Positions 24,909-34,085 are shown, numbered from the stretch's first letter. The stretch: DNA of 37,632 bases from Desulfobulbus alkaliphilus (GCF_016918545.1 NZ_JAFFQC010000033.1:1-37632), one strand, 5' to 3'. The notes: generated by a model not told the origin, from the letters alone. Numbers and translations: made by a program.

Positions 24909-25778
24909 TCATCGATGCAGCAACGGATGACCCATTGCTTCCCGCTGCTCGACATATCGCTGGGCCACCTGACGAGCAATGTGGCGTATTCTTCCTATAT
25001 ACCGTGTCCGCTCAGCAACGCTGATGGCTTTCCTGGCGTCAAGCAGATTGAAGATGTGGGAGCACTTCAGGCAGTAATCATATCCCGGCAGGATGAGATT
25101 TTTCTCGACCAGTTTCAGGGCTTCACGTTCATAGGTGCTAAAAGCGGCTGTCAGATCGGGGACATTCGCCTCCTCGAAATTGAAGGTGGAAAACTCCTTT
25201 TCGGCCTGATGATAGATTTCACCATATGAAACCTCAGCGTTCCAGGCAATATCATACACCGAATCAACCTTCTGCAGATACATGGCAATACGTTCGAGGC
25301 CGTAGGTGATTTCCACGGTAATGGGCTTGAGATCGACGGAGCCGGCTTGCTGGAAATAGGTGAACTGGGTAATTTCCATGCCATCTAGCCAGACTTCCCA
25401 GCCAAGCCCCCAGGCGCCCAGGGTCGGGGACTCCCAGTCGTCCTCGACAAAACGGACATCATGCTCGAGGAGATTGAGCCCGAATTTTTCCAGACTCTCA
25501 AGAAACATCGCCTGAGTATCCTGCGGTGACGGCTTGAGCACGACCTGGTACTGGAAATAGTGCTGCAGGCGGTTGGGATTTTCACCATAGCGACCATCGG
25601 TCGGTCGACGGGAAGGTTGTACATAAGCGGCTTTCCAGGGCTCCGGACCCAATGCGCGCAGCAGGGTGGCGGGATGAAAAGTGCCGGCGCCGACCTCCAT
25701 ATCATAGGGCTGCAAGACGACGCAACCGGCGGAAGCCCAATAGCTGTTCAACGTGGCGATGATATCCTGAAAATACAT
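24909..25778 (-). CDS. glyQ: glycine--tRNA ligase alpha subunit
   Basis: 289 aa, the usual length of the alpha subunit of the bacterial alpha2beta2 glycyl-tRNA synthetase. It carries the class II catalytic core that activates glycine. Conserved text: [20 protein letters not shown] at the N terminus, [29 protein letters not shown] (about 50-69), [11 protein letters not shown] and [19 protein letters not shown] (class II motif region). The ATG at 25778 fits the family start, though no strong ribosome site precedes it. The beta subunit gene glyS, which normally follows directly, is absent: 950 bp of non-coding sequence lie downstream. Confidence 0.97.
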   Translation of the reverse strand: MYFQDIIATLNSYWASAGCVVLQPYDMEVGAGTFHPATLLRALGPEPWKAAYVQPSRRPTDGRYGENPNRLQHYFQYQVVLKPSPQDTQAMFLESLEKFGLNLLEHDVRFVEDDWESPTLGAWGLGWEVWLDGMEITQFTYFQQAGSVDLKPITVEITYGLERIAMYLQKVDSVYDIAWNAEVSYGEIYHQAEKEFSTFNFEEANVPDLTAAFSTYEREALKLVEKNLILPGYDYCLKCSHIFNLLDARKAISVAERTRYIGRIRHIARQVAQRYVEQREAMGHPLLHR

Positions 25779-26027
25779 GGCGAGTTATTTGCAGTATTGA
25801 TTGTTGACAATTCATGGCTACAGTTCACAGGCAATCTACCACAGGCCAGGACCATGGTAAACGAAATTGTCTCTTTCTCTTGCCTTGTCCTGTCGATCCG
25901 CTGCAATTTCATCATTGGCAAGGCTGACCTGTTACCGGGGCAGAACGCCCGATCACCCGGATAACATCAAAAAAAAATCAGTTAGTGTCCATTGAGCACC
26001 AACTGTTTTCCCTGGTTCTTTCATTAT

Positions 26028-26068
26028 CCTGAATCCGTGCGCTTTCATCCTGCCGTCACGGATTCACG
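26028..26068 (-). repeat. minimal dispersed element: two ends only, perfect 5-bp duplication
   Basis: 41 bp: the R-type end CCTGAATCCGTGCGC is separated by about 6 bp from the L-type end CCTGCCGTCACGGATTCACG. ATTAT flanks both sides (26023-26027, 26069-26073). The whole interior is lost while the insertion footprint is preserved. It lies in the uvrA-glyQ divergent gap (25779-26125), which holds nothing else I can identify. Confidence 0.85.
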
Positions 26069-26125
26069 ATTATCCCTGTACATGTAATCCTCTCATCACC
26101 TTGAAAAAACTGCAGAATTAAGACC

Positions 26126-28954
26126 ATGGAGCCACAATACCTGCGCATTCGCGGCGCCCGCATGCATAATCTGAAAAATATCTCCGTGGACCTGCCCCGC
26201 AACAAACTGATCGTGTTTACCGGGCTTTCCGGCTCCGGAAAATCGACGCTGGCTTTTGATACCCTCTATGCCGAAGGGCAACGACGGTACGTGGAATCAC
26301 TCTCCACCTATGCCCGCCAGTTTCTGGGGCAAATGGACAAGCCTGATGTCGACCTGCTTGAAGGGCTGTCCCCGGCGGTTTCCATTGAGCAGAAAACCAC
26401 CAGTAGAAACCCGCGCTCCACAGTGGGTACAGTCACGGAAATTTACGACCACCTGCGGTTGCTGTTCGCCCGGGCAGGCCAACCGCATTGTCCCGATTGT
26501 CGCCAGCCGATACGTTCCCAGTCGGTGCACGATATGCTCAACAGCCTCCTCAGCCGCCAGGAAGGGGAAAAAGTCCTGCTCATGGCCCCACTGATCAAGC
26601 AGAAAAAAGGACAACACGAACAAATATTCCAGCGGTTACGCAAGGAAGGCTTTGTCCGTGTCCGAGTGGACGGGGCAATTCGCCAACTCAGCGAGGAAAT
26701 CCTTCTGGACAAAAACAAACATCATTTTATCGAGGCCGTGGTCGACCGCTTAGTGCTCAAACCCTCGATTCGCCGGCGCCTGGACGAATCGGTGAGCACC
26801 GCGGTTGCACTCGGTTCCGGCACAATGCTCGCTGTTTTTCCGGACAGTGGTGAAGAAATTTTGTTCAGTGAATCAGCGGCCTGTCATCATTGCGGCATCT
26901 CCATGCCGGAGCTGTCGCCCCAATTATTCTCGTTCAACAATCCCCAGGGAGCCTGCCCGACCTGCGGCGGCCTGGGGGTCAATCAGTTTATCGACGAGCA
27001 GTTGATCGTTCCCGATGCCTCACTCTCCCTGCCTGAGGGCGCCATTGCCCCTTGGAGTCGGCGGCGATTGTCAACCCAGGCCGAAGAGTGGATCGAGGCC
27101 TTTTCCCGCCACTACGGATTTTCGTTGGACACACCGTTTCAGGACCTGCCCGCCAAGGTTAAAAAAGGCCTTCTCCATGGCACCGGGCGGGAGAAACTGG
27201 AATTTATCCATCGCAAAGGCCGGCGGCAGCTGGTCTCGCAGCTCGCCTTTGAAGGTGTCGTCCCTCGATTGAACCGTCTCTTTCGCGAAACCACCTCCAA
27301 CCGGATGCGGGAGGAGGTGGAATCCTTTATGAACGAGCAGTCCTGCCCGACCTGCCGCGGGGCCCGGCTGAAGCCGGAAGCCCTGGCGGTGACCATCGGC
27401 CCCTGGTCCATCGTCGACCTTACCCGCCTGGCCATCGAGCAGTTGATCAGCGAGTTGGATAATCTGGAATTCGACCAGCGTGGTGCAACCATCGCCCGGC
27501 CGATCCTCAAGGAGATCCGCGAGCGACTTTTTTTCCTCCAGGGGGTCGGCCTGGGCTATCTGTCCCTTGACCGCAAAGCCGGCACGCTTTCCGGTGGCGA
27601 GGCGCAGCGCATCCGTCTGGCCTCGCAGATCGGTTCAGGCCTGGCCGGTGTTCTCTATATTCTCGATGAACCGAGCATTGGCCTGCATCAGCGCGATAAC
27701 AACAAACTCATCAAGACCCTTGTCAATCTGCGTAATCTAGGCAATACAGTCATCGTGGTTGAACACGATGCCGACACCATCGCCAGCGCCGATCATGTCC
27801 TCGACATCGGTCCCGGAGCTGGCGTTCATGGTGGCGAAATCCTCTATTCCGGCCCGGTTGCGGGCCTGCTGGACTGCGCGCAATCACTCACCGGCGGATA
27901 TCTTTCCGGCCGCCTCAAAATCGATGTCCCCGTGCAACGACGTCCCATCCGCCAAGGTGCAACCCATGGCGTCGAGGTTCAGGGGGCCACGGTCAACAAT
28001 CTGCAGCACCTCTCGGTCCGCTTTCCCCTGGGCGTCATGACCTGCGTCACCGGGGTCTCCGGCTCCGGTAAAAGTTCACTGGTCATCGAGACTCTGTTCC
28101 AGGAGGCGCAGCGCTTTTTCTTCGATCCCAGAGGGTACCGGCAGGGACCGCAGCTCCTGACCGGTCTGGAAAACCTGGACAAGGTGATCGATATTGACCA
28201 GAGCCCCATCGGCAGGACCCCTCGATCCAATCCGGCCACCTATACCGGGGTCATGACCCCGGTACGGGAACTGCTGTCGCGCTTGCCTGAATCGAGGGCG
28301 CGCGGGTATAAACCAGGCCGCTTCAGCTTCAACATCAAGGGCGGCCGCTGTGAAACCTGCGAGGGGGATGGGGTGCTCAAGATCGCCATGCACTTTCTCC
28401 CCGATATCTATGTGACCTGCGAACGTTGCCTGGGCAAGCGGTACAACGAGGAGACCCTTGACATCCGCTACAAGGAAAAAAACATCGCCGAGATTCTCGC
28501 CATGACCGTTGAGGAAGCCCTGGAATTTTTCCAGAATGTGCCACCGATTCGCAACCGCCTGCAGACCATTGCCGATGTGGGCCTCGGCTATCTTTCCCTG
28601 GGCCAGTCTTCGGTCACCTTGTCGGGTGGGGAGGCGCAACGGGTCAAACTCGCCAGGGAGCTGAGTCGGCGCTCCACCGGCAGAACCCTCTATATCCTCG
28701 ACGAACCCACCACCGGCCTGCACCCTGCTGATATCCGCCATCTGCTCCAGGTGCTCTCGAGGCTGGTCGATGCCGGTAACACCGTGGTGGTCATCGAACA
28801 TAACCTCGATGTTATCAAAACAGCCGATTATGTCATCGATGTCGGTCCCGAGGGCGGCAGCGGCGGCGGCACGGTCATCGCCGTCGGTGCACCGGAGGAG
28901 GTTGCCGCCCACCCGCACTCCTACACCGGCAAGTTCCTGCGGCAACTTCTGTAA
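26126..28954 (+). CDS. uvrA: excinuclease ABC subunit A
   Basis: 942 aa, standard UvrA length. A dimeric ATPase that scans DNA for bulky lesions and loads UvrB in nucleotide excision repair. Two ABC modules: Walker [15 protein letters not shown] near residue 31 and [15 protein letters not shown] near 640, with [12 protein letters not shown] and [12 protein letters not shown] signatures and [10 protein letters not shown] / [10 protein letters not shown] Walker B motifs. Zinc sites: CHHC...CPTC (about 253-280), the CPTC module at about 409-412, and CETC...CERC (about 750-773). The start at 26126 fits the conserved [18 protein letters not shown]. Divergent from glyQ; a dispersed element begins 14 bp after the stop and no terminator is seen. 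Confidence 0.99.
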   Translation: MEPQYLRIRGARMHNLKNISVDLPRNKLIVFTGLSGSGKSTLAFDTLYAEGQRRYVESLSTYARQFLGQMDKPDVDLLEGLSPAVSIEQKTTSRNPRSTVGTVTEIYDHLRLLFARAGQPHCPDCRQPIRSQSVHDMLNSLLSRQEGEKVLLMAPLIKQKKGQHEQIFQRLRKEGFVRVRVDGAIRQLSEEILLDKNKHHFIEAVVDRLVLKPSIRRRLDESVSTAVALGSGTMLAVFPDSGEEILFSESAACHHCGISMPELSPQLFSFNNPQGACPTCGGLGVNQFIDEQLIVPDASLSLPEGAIAPWSRRRLSTQAEEWIEAFSRHYGFSLDTPFQDLPAKVKKGLLHGTGREKLEFIHRKGRRQLVSQLAFEGVVPRLNRLFRETTSNRMREEVESFMNEQSCPTCRGARLKPEALAVTIGPWSIVDLTRLAIEQLISELDNLEFDQRGATIARPILKEIRERLFFLQGVGLGYLSLDRKAGTLSGGEAQRIRLASQIGSGLAGVLYILDEPSIGLHQRDNNKLIKTLVNLRNLGNTVIVVEHDADTIASADHVLDIGPGAGVHGGEILYSGPVAGLLDCAQSLTGGYLSGRLKIDVPVQRRPIRQGATHGVEVQGATVNNLQHLSVRFPLGVMTCVTGVSGSGKSSLVIETLFQEAQRFFFDPRGYRQGPQLLTGLENLDKVIDIDQSPIGRTPRSNPATYTGVMTPVRELLSRLPESRARGYKPGRFSFNIKGGRCETCEGDGVLKIAMHFLPDIYVTCERCLGKRYNEETLDIRYKEKNIAEILAMTVEEALEFFQNVPPIRNRLQTIADVGLGYLSLGQSSVTLSGGEAQRVKLARELSRRSTGRTLYILDEPTTGLHPADIRHLLQVLSRLVDAGNTVVVIEHNLDVIKTADYVIDVGPEGGSGGGTVIAVGAPEEVAAHPHSYTGKFLRQLL

Positions 28955-28968
28955 CAAGATGGCTGCCC

Positions 28969-29101
28969 CCTGAATCCGTGACGGCTGGATCTTATTTTGG
29001 ATCTATTTGTCTGTAATCAGGATACAGGTATACGTGTAGATGCATTTTTCATAGTGCGCGTTCACCCACCGCCCTACAGGGCGTCCGCTCACGGATCCAG
29101 G
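28969..29101 (+). repeat. dispersed element, short class, perfect 5-bp target duplication
   Basis: 133 bp from CCTGAATCCGTGACGG to GCTCACGGATCCAGG. Flanked by TGCCC on both sides (28964-28968, 29102-29106). The interior is diverged between about 29010 and 29060, but the small hairpin CGCCC-TACA-GGGCG still pairs perfectly. Confidence 0.93.
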
Positions 29102-29222
29102 TGCCCGCCATAGCCCTTCTCCACGAGGCCACCACGATAGTGCAAAATTGAGGTTGCCTGTGATCACTTGCCCCTGTAACCGTTCACCTCGGGCCAAGTG
29201 ACATAGAGCGGCTGATTTTAAT

Positions 29223-29250
29223 TTGCCTTGAGGGATTTCCTTGTTATGGT
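29223..29250 (+). promoter_or_regulatory. candidate sigma70-type promoter of secB
   Basis: TTGCCT, 16-bp spacer, TATGGT, ending 127 bp before the secB start. A moderate match only, judged by eye. Confidence 0.25.
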
Positions 29251-29377
29251 GCGCCTTATTTCAGTAGCAACCGGGATCGATCATCGTATTAACGTGCACC
29301 CGGTGCATGGTTCCTCCCAACTGTTGGCAGGACGACCAGAAATCCATATTCATTGACTCAAACAAGAAGGAATACCC

Positions 29378-29842
29378 ATGACAGAACAGACAGCACAACA
29401 GCCCGAACAGCCTGTTTTTCGCATGCAGAAGATGTATATAAAGGATTTCTCTTTTGAAAGCCCCGGCGCCCCCAAGGTCTTTCTGGCCAAAAACCAAAAC
29501 CCCAAGGTTGACTTCAACCTGCAGTTGAAAAACGGCAAGATTGACGGCGATCACTGGGAAGTGTCCATCGCCATCACCGCCAAGGTCCTCGATAAAAACA
29601 ATGAAGATACGGTAATGTTCATAGTTGAACTCGAACATGCCGCCGTGTTTCTGCTCCAGAATATCCCCCAGGAGCACCATGCCCGGATTCTCGCTGTTGA
29701 CTGCCCGCTGATGCTGTTCCCTTTCACCCGCCAGATTGTCAGCCAGGTGGCGGTGGACGGCGGATTTATGCCCTTTCTGATGGAGCCGATCAATTTTGTC
29801 GCCCTGTATGACAACGCTCAGAAGCAAAAACAGGATTCCTGA
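29378..29842 (+). CDS. secB: protein-export chaperone SecB
   Basis: 154 aa. A tetrameric cytosolic chaperone that holds precursor proteins unfolded and hands them to SecA. Seen: the N-terminal segment FRMQKMYIKDFSFESPGAP, the beta strand YEVSI-like HWEVSIAITAKV, the VELEHAAVFLL strand, the C-terminal FTRQIVSQVAVDGGFMPFLM helix and the polar tail (NAQKQKQDS). Start with AAGGA 7 nt upstream. Monocistronic, with elements on both sides. Presence of SecB supports a diderm proteobacterial-type organism. Confidence 0.97.
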   Translation: MTEQTAQQPEQPVFRMQKMYIKDFSFESPGAPKVFLAKNQNPKVDFNLQLKNGKIDGDHWEVSIAITAKVLDKNNEDTVMFIVELEHAAVFLLQNIPQEHHARILAVDCPLMLFPFTRQIVSQVAVDGGFMPFLMEPINFVALYDNAQKQKQDS

Positions 29843-29942
29843 CAGCCTTCGCTGCACCAGCATCTTATGCTTTTCGGGCACCAGATGAACGCCGTACAGA
29901 AACAAGACCAAGCCGCCATGACGGACGGCGGGATGCAAACGA

Positions 29943-30162
29943 CCTGGGTCCGTGAGGGTACGTCGGCGTGTCAACTTCGTTGTCCGTGGCCGTTCGAGTA
30001 AAAGGAGACTTTATCGGCCGGTTACGGGGCCATGAAGATGACGTGCGGACGGACGCCGCAAAGGACGTCGGGTGAACGGTATTGTCAAGGATTTCGTTGC
30101 AATTACAACCCGATGGAAGCAAAATAAAATTGAGACAAGCATCCAGCCATCACCGACTCAGG
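29943..30162 (-). repeat. dispersed element, full-length, perfect 5-bp target duplication
   Basis: 220 bp, reverse, from CCTGGGTCCGTGAGGG to CATCACCGACTCAGG. Flanked by AACGA on both sides (29938-29942, 30163-30167). Hairpin arms are complete but carry several non-pairing changes. It fills the secB-lipoprotein gap. Confidence 0.93.
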
Positions 30163-30265
30163 AACGATTCCAGCACCGGATCATGGCGGGCCGGTTTTCT
30201 GGAGACCAGCTCGCTGGTCTCCAGGTGTGGTCCACGCTGAAGTAATGGGTCGGCAGGATTGCCCT

Positions 30266-30757
30266 TCACTGACACCGTAACAGAGCTACCTGCATGAGGA
30301 GAGGGATCTCGAAAAAGACAGCCTCGTTTCCCCATTCCCTGTAACCGACAGGGACCCACTCGCCCTGTTTGCTCCACAGAGCGTACCCATATCTCCATCC
30401 CCGCCACTGGTCAGCACTGCGATACTCTCTCGCCGGACCGAAATAGATGAACTGCGTGCCTTCATCTTTTCGGCTTTCCCGGGTCTGGCCAACCAGCACC
30501 ACATCGGCCCCTCTTGCCCTTGCCTCGGCCAGGATGATGTTGCTGACTTCTTTTCCTGTCAGTTCCGGCGGCACGAAGACCAGCGCTTCCGCAAACACCC
30601 GGCACGGAGCGGGAACCTGTGCGGGCTGAAAAACCGTGGTTATCTCCGTGGTGGGAGGATAGACTGTGCCGGTGAAAATGGATCCATCCTGTTTACCGCA
30701 ACTCAAGGTGCCGGCAGCCAGGGCCACCGACAAAAGGATCTGCAGCAGTTTCTGCAT
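30266..30757 (-). CDS. putative outer-membrane lipoprotein of unknown function
   Basis: 163 aa from the ATG at 30757 (GGAG 7-8 nt upstream). The N terminus MQKLLQILLSVALAAGTLSC is a lipoprotein signal with cleavage before C20. The mature part is recognisable as the kind of small conserved lipoprotein found in delta-proteobacteria (YPPTTEITTVFQPAQVP, then IILAEARARGADVVLVGQ, followed by a GWRYGYALW segment), but I do not assign a function. The upstream in-frame extension to 30934 runs into the dispersed element and is rejected as start, although it also happens to contain a signal-like hydrophobic stretch. The promoter-like signal of the element at 30928-31145 points to this gene. Confidence 0.8.
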   Translation of the reverse strand: MQKLLQILLSVALAAGTLSCGKQDGSIFTGTVYPPTTEITTVFQPAQVPAPCRVFAEALVFVPPELTGKEVSNIILAEARARGADVVLVGQTRESRKDEGTQFIYFGPAREYRSADQWRGWRYGYALWSKQGEWVPVGYREWGNEAVFFEIPLLMQVALLRCQ

Positions 30758-30927
30758 TGTCGCGCTCCATACTATCTTCTCAAAGCCACCGGTCGGGAAA
30801 GCGTCCAGATGACGCTTCTCTTCCGAAATATTTTTCCTGGTCGCAGGAAAACAGGCCCCTGACAAGAAAGCAAGGAGAAAAACGACCCGAATGAGCCCTC
30901 GGCCGGCATTCCGGCTGTACGCAACCA

Positions 30928-31145
30928 CCTGCATCCGTGACGACTGGACGCATGTTTTTGATATATCTTGCTGTACTCAGATTTTAATTGCAGCGGAGTC
31001 CTTGACAATACCCTTCATCAACCGCCTTCCAGAGCATCCGTCCGTCCGCCATCTTCATCGCCTTTAACCGTCCGGTAAAGTCTCCATTGATCGAACGGTC
31101 ACAGACAATAAAGCTGACGCACGGACGATCGCTCACGGATCCAGG
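30928..31145 (+). repeat. dispersed element, full-length, forward
   Basis: 218 bp from CCTGCATCCGTGACGAC to GCTCACGGATCCAGG. The only forward copy here with the complete long hairpin (about 31039-31130). No exact flanking duplication; GCAAC occurs near both ends but not at the junctions. Confidence 0.92.
30981..31008 (-). promoter_or_regulatory. promoter-like signal inside the element, towards the lipoprotein gene
   Basis: TTGTCA (31008-31003) and TAAAAT (30986-30981) spaced by 16 bp on the minus strand, about 225 bp upstream of the lipoprotein start. Confidence 0.35.
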
Positions 31146-31300
31146 GTTGCAACAGGACCCCTCTGCCTGCGACTACATAAATTCGTCAGCACACCTCGAT
31201 CCAGAAGAGAATATCTCGTTTCTTGATGGGCATAAGTAACCCGATACACTTGTTTACGTTCCAGTCGGTTCTCTGTACCTGTCACTGAAAAGGACTTCAT

Positions 31301-31753
31301 TTAACAGTTGGAAGAGACACTCAATCCGACTTCAAACTGGGACATGATCTCCTTGATTTTGTCTTCACTTTCTTCTCGGACCAGGACCATTTTCCGATTG
31401 CTGGCCTCCTTGATCCTCCGATTCAGCTCTTCCATATCAGCCGGTTTTTCCAACAAATCCACGGCTCCCATCTTCATGGCTCGAACACCTTTCTCAACGG
31501 TCGCCTGGCCGGTCAGCATAATCACCTGAAGCTTTGGATTGCGCTGCTTGATTTTCTCCAAGGCAGTCAAACCATCCATTTCAGGCATTTGCAGATCGAG
31601 GATTATGGCATCATAGGTGTCCATATCGTCTCGATCCAAAGCCTCAACAGCGGAATTAGCGGTAGTCACCGACATATCCCTGGTCCGCATTCGAGCTGCC
31701 AAAGTTTCGACAAATTCTGCCTCATCATCGATCAACAAAATTTTTTCACTCAT
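31301..31753 (-). CDS. single-domain response regulator with C-terminal extension
   Basis: 150 aa. CheY-like receiver: acidic pair D9/D10, phospho-acceptor D53 (ILDLQMPEMDG), T81 and K103 all present, so phosphorylation-competent. Residues about 118-150 form a charged helical tail ending VGLSVSSNC with no DNA-binding or enzymatic output domain. Third gene of a minus-strand operon with the kinase-like gene 74 bp upstream and another receiver before it; this suggests a phosphorelay target or sink acting by protein-protein contact. A putative ribosome site AAGGAG lies ahead of the ATG at 31753. Confidence 0.93.
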   Translation of the reverse strand: MSEKILLIDDEAEFVETLAARMRTRDMSVTTANSAVEALDRDDMDTYDAIILDLQMPEMDGLTALEKIKQRNPKLQVIMLTGQATVEKGVRAMKMGAVDLLEKPADMEELNRRIKEASNRKMVLVREESEDKIKEIMSQFEVGLSVSSNC

Positions 31754-31827
31754 GTCCCTTCTCCTTTGTTATACCGGTCCAATCAGGAACCGTACTAATA
31801 ACGGTAAGCATGCCAAACATGCACAAC

Positions 31828-32499
31828 TTACCCCAACAGCAGCACTATTCTGTCTTTTTCCTGCCTCAATTGGCACAACCCCGGCAAACGCTCCAACAAC
31901 CCTCTTTCGATCTCTCCGGGAAAATCGGCAACCGATCCCATCGCTTCTTTGGTGCTGTTCTCCCAAATCAATTCCATCTGCTGCCCGACGCTATTTTCTC
32001 CAGCCGTAGCGGAAACACGCAGCTGAATTTGACCCGCAGCGCCCATGTCGACAAGAACAAATTCCAGGCTCCGCCACAGCAAATGCAGCAAAGAAAAAGG
32101 CGCGGTCAGTACTTTCAGATCTCCAAGCTCGTTTGTTACCTGCAAACGTGCTCCACGATTGGCGGCTAACCGGGCAGCAAGGTTGGAAAAAAGATTGAGC
32201 AGATCACCAAGCTCAATGACGGCACGACTTCGATCCGTACTGTGAGCAAAGCGATTGAGATTACGCACAATCCCGTCAGCACGGCGAACATTTCGCGCAA
32301 TGGCGGCAGCGGCATCCCGTGCTCGGGATGGATCAAGCTCACTTTCCGCACGTTGGGCCTGAAAGGCAAAATCATCGAGCAACCCGGCGGTTTCGTTGAT
32401 AGTGGTCAACACATTCTTGATTTCATGAGAAATGGAAGCCGTCACCGTGCCGAAAAAGCAGATATCCCTTTCCCCAGGCACATTCTGTTCTTTCGTCAT
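31828..32499 (-). CDS. soluble histidine-kinase-like phosphotransferase
   Basis: 223 aa from the ATG at 32499, which has GGAG 8 nt upstream; ATG 32505 would be only 2 nt from it. A HisKA-type dimerisation helix carries H25 in ASISHEIKNVLTTINE, followed by a second long helix to about residue 95. The rest should be the ATPase domain, but the N box reads LLWRSLEFVLVDM without the key Asn, and no D-x-G-x-G loop is visible, so ATP binding is doubtful. No transmembrane or sensor domain. It may be a Spo0B/ChpT-like histidine phosphotransferase that shuttles phosphate between the two flanking receivers; a true but diverged kinase is the alternative. The stop-to-next-start gap is 74 bp. Confidence 0.8.
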   Translation of the reverse strand: MTKEQNVPGERDICFFGTVTASISHEIKNVLTTINETAGLLDDFAFQAQRAESELDPSRARDAAAAIARNVRRADGIVRNLNRFAHSTDRSRAVIELGDLLNLFSNLAARLAANRGARLQVTNELGDLKVLTAPFSLLHLLWRSLEFVLVDMGAAGQIQLRVSATAGENSVGQQMELIWENSTKEAMGSVADFPGEIERGLLERLPGLCQLRQEKDRIVLLLG

Positions 32500-32552
32500 C
32501 TTCATCACTCCAAGACCAGAATCAATTAAAAAAGTTAACGAACATGCACACA

Positions 32553-32924
32553 TTATCGACCTGAACCGCTCGTCAATTCATTGATTTTATATAGTAAGTG
32601 ATTGATATCCAAGGGCTTGAGCAAGTAGTAGTTGGAATCGCTGAGCTCACCTTGTGTATCGGCAAGAACATTCGCGGATTTGTGCCCGCTCATAAAAATG
32701 AAACGCAGGCTTGGCCGAATGGCTTCCAAGCGTTTTTTGAGTTCAAGCCCACTGACCTTCGGCATCTTAATGTCGACCACAGCCACCTCATAATCCCTGT
32801 ACTGAACCATTTCCAACGCTTGTTCGGCGGTCCTGGCCCAGTCCACGCTCAATCCCCTCAAGGTCAGTCTTTCAGCCATGGCGGAAACCAACTCTTCTTC
32901 GTCATCCACCAACAAAATCCGCAT
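32553..32924 (-). CDS. single-domain response regulator
   Basis: 123 aa, essentially just a receiver: acidic residues D7/D8/E9, phospho-acceptor D51 (VVDIKMPKVSG), S79 and K103. No output domain. First gene of the receiver/phosphotransferase/receiver operon. Start fixed by AAGGAG 6 nt before the ATG at 32924. A sigma70-like promoter lies about 85 bp upstream. Confidence 0.95.
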   Translation of the reverse strand: MRILLVDDEEELVSAMAERLTLRGLSVDWARTAEQALEMVQYRDYEVAVVDIKMPKVSGLELKKRLEAIRPSLRFIFMSGHKSANVLADTQGELSDSNYYLLKPLDINHLLYKINELTSGSGR

Positions 32925-33007
32925 GCTTTTCTCCTTCCTGCCTCGAGTTCCCTGTTTTTCGCAAAGGCAATCAGTTTATTGCACTGAGCGATTAGTCAGT
33001 TTTTTAT

Positions 33008-33036
33008 TTTTTACACCTGCCGATTAAAAGTGTCAA
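33008..33036 (-). promoter_or_regulatory. candidate sigma70 promoter of the two-component operon
   Basis: On the minus strand TTGACA (33036-33031), a 17-bp spacer and TAAAAA (33013-33008) in an AT-rich setting, giving a leader of about 75 nt for the first receiver gene. The -35 is a perfect consensus. Confidence 0.45.
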
Positions 33037-33095
33037 CAATTATTAAGCATCGATGGAGAAAGTGAAAAAGGCAAGTCTTGCCAATTTTCACTCCT

Positions 33096-33279
33096 TCTGA
33101 ACCTGTGATGTCTGGACGCTTATCCTGGACATATCCTACTGTAATCAAATCATAATTACAGCGAAATCCAAAAAATCAACCTGCATCAGCCGCTCTTCGG
33201 GTCGGCCGTCCGCACGCCATCTCCATCGCCCGTATCCATCCGATAAAATCTACTTTATTCGAACGCTCACGGATCCAGG
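33096..33279 (+). repeat. dispersed element, intermediate class
   Basis: 184 bp, L end diverged (TCTGAACCTGTGATGTCTGG), R end GCTCACGGATCCAGG. One hairpin arm is complete and the second stops at TTCGAACG, which joins directly to CTCACGG. The -35 of the outward promoter-like signal is lost. Confidence 0.87.
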
Positions 33280-33336
33280 ATACTGTTTGTGAATTCTCTT
33301 GGCGGATAAACTTTCCCGAACCTTTTCCCCACACTT

Positions 33337-33870
33337 TTATTTTCTGATAAACCCACCATGGATCACCTTGGCATCATTGACAATAATGACCGCCTTGTCC
33401 ATGCTTTCCTTGATGATCCTCGTTGCCAGCGGTATCCGCTTTCTTTTGATGTGCAGAAGCAACAACTCTCTGAGCCCATCCTTGCCCGTCCCTTTGACTG
33501 CTGTCACGGCAAATTTGTTATCACGCAACTGTGTGGTTAACTCGGAGGTCATTTCACTTTCAGGAACAATGACCTGAATCGAGCACAGACCAAAGGCCAG
33601 TTTATCCTCCATCCATGAACCGAGGTAATTTCCCAGGGCAAATGCGGCCACAAATACGGCAACCTTGAACAGGTCGTCTTGAAACCCGGTCAATACAGTC
33701 CCCGTTATCAACAGCCAGAGCAGCACTTCAAAAGCGGCGATGATCGACCCTTTGACCCGCTCACCTCTGTTGATCAAGACAATCCGCACCGTTGCCACCG
33801 CCACTTCGACTATCTTACCAAAGAATATAAATGCATAGACCCATATATTTTTTTCCTGTAAAAATTCCAT
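33337..33870 (-). CDS. UPF0316/DUF2179 membrane protein
   Basis: 177 aa. Three hydrophobic segments (about 10-33, 41-63 and 67-87) make an N-terminal membrane domain of the DUF5698 type. A cytoplasmic C-terminal DUF2179 domain (about 95-175) contains the strands FAVTAVKGTGKDG and AVIIVNDAKVIHGGFI. The role of this family is not established; DUF2179 is thought to be a small-ligand binding fold. Start at 33870 supported by GAGGA about 8 nt upstream. Monocistronic, with dispersed elements on both sides (57 bp after its stop, 34 bp before its start). Confidence 0.92.
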   Translation of the reverse strand: MEFLQEKNIWVYAFIFFGKIVEVAVATVRIVLINRGERVKGSIIAAFEVLLWLLITGTVLTGFQDDLFKVAVFVAAFALGNYLGSWMEDKLAFGLCSIQVIVPESEMTSELTTQLRDNKFAVTAVKGTGKDGLRELLLLHIKRKRIPLATRIIKESMDKAVIIVNDAKVIHGGFIRK

Positions 33871-33904
33871 GTAGAGTTCCTCTGTTTCTTTATGTTTTCA
33901 TTAT

Positions 33905-34085
33905 CCTGAATCCGTGACGACTGGACGCTTGTTTAAAATTTATCTCGTTGTAACCATATCGTGATTTTAGTGAAATCCTTGACAATACCCTTCACCAATC
34001 GCTCTTCGGGGCGTCCGGCCGCACGCCTTCTCCCTTGCCCGTAACCGTCCGATAAAGCTGACGGACCAATGCTCACGGGTCCAGG
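33905..34085 (+). repeat. dispersed element, intermediate class, second deletion type
   Basis: 181 bp from CCTGAATCCGTGACGAC to GCTCACGGGTCCAGG. The first hairpin arm runs to GATAAAG and then jumps to CTGACGGACC, i.e. the loop and most of the second arm were removed between two ATAAAG repeats. Junction different from that in 33096-33279. Confidence 0.9.

Noticed and set aside
30758-30934. Extended start of the lipoprotein gene with an additional signal-like segment (LLAFLSGAC)
   Set aside because: The start codon would lie within the dispersed element, and the internal ATG at 30757 has a ribosome site followed by a complete lipoprotein signal. The second lipobox-like text is probably chance.
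26019-33905. Shared TTTCATTAT left flank of copies 26028 and 33905 as a target-site preference
   Set aside because: Only two copies share it and the other verified duplications (CGATA, CATTC, TGCCC, AACGA, ATGAT) show no common motif.
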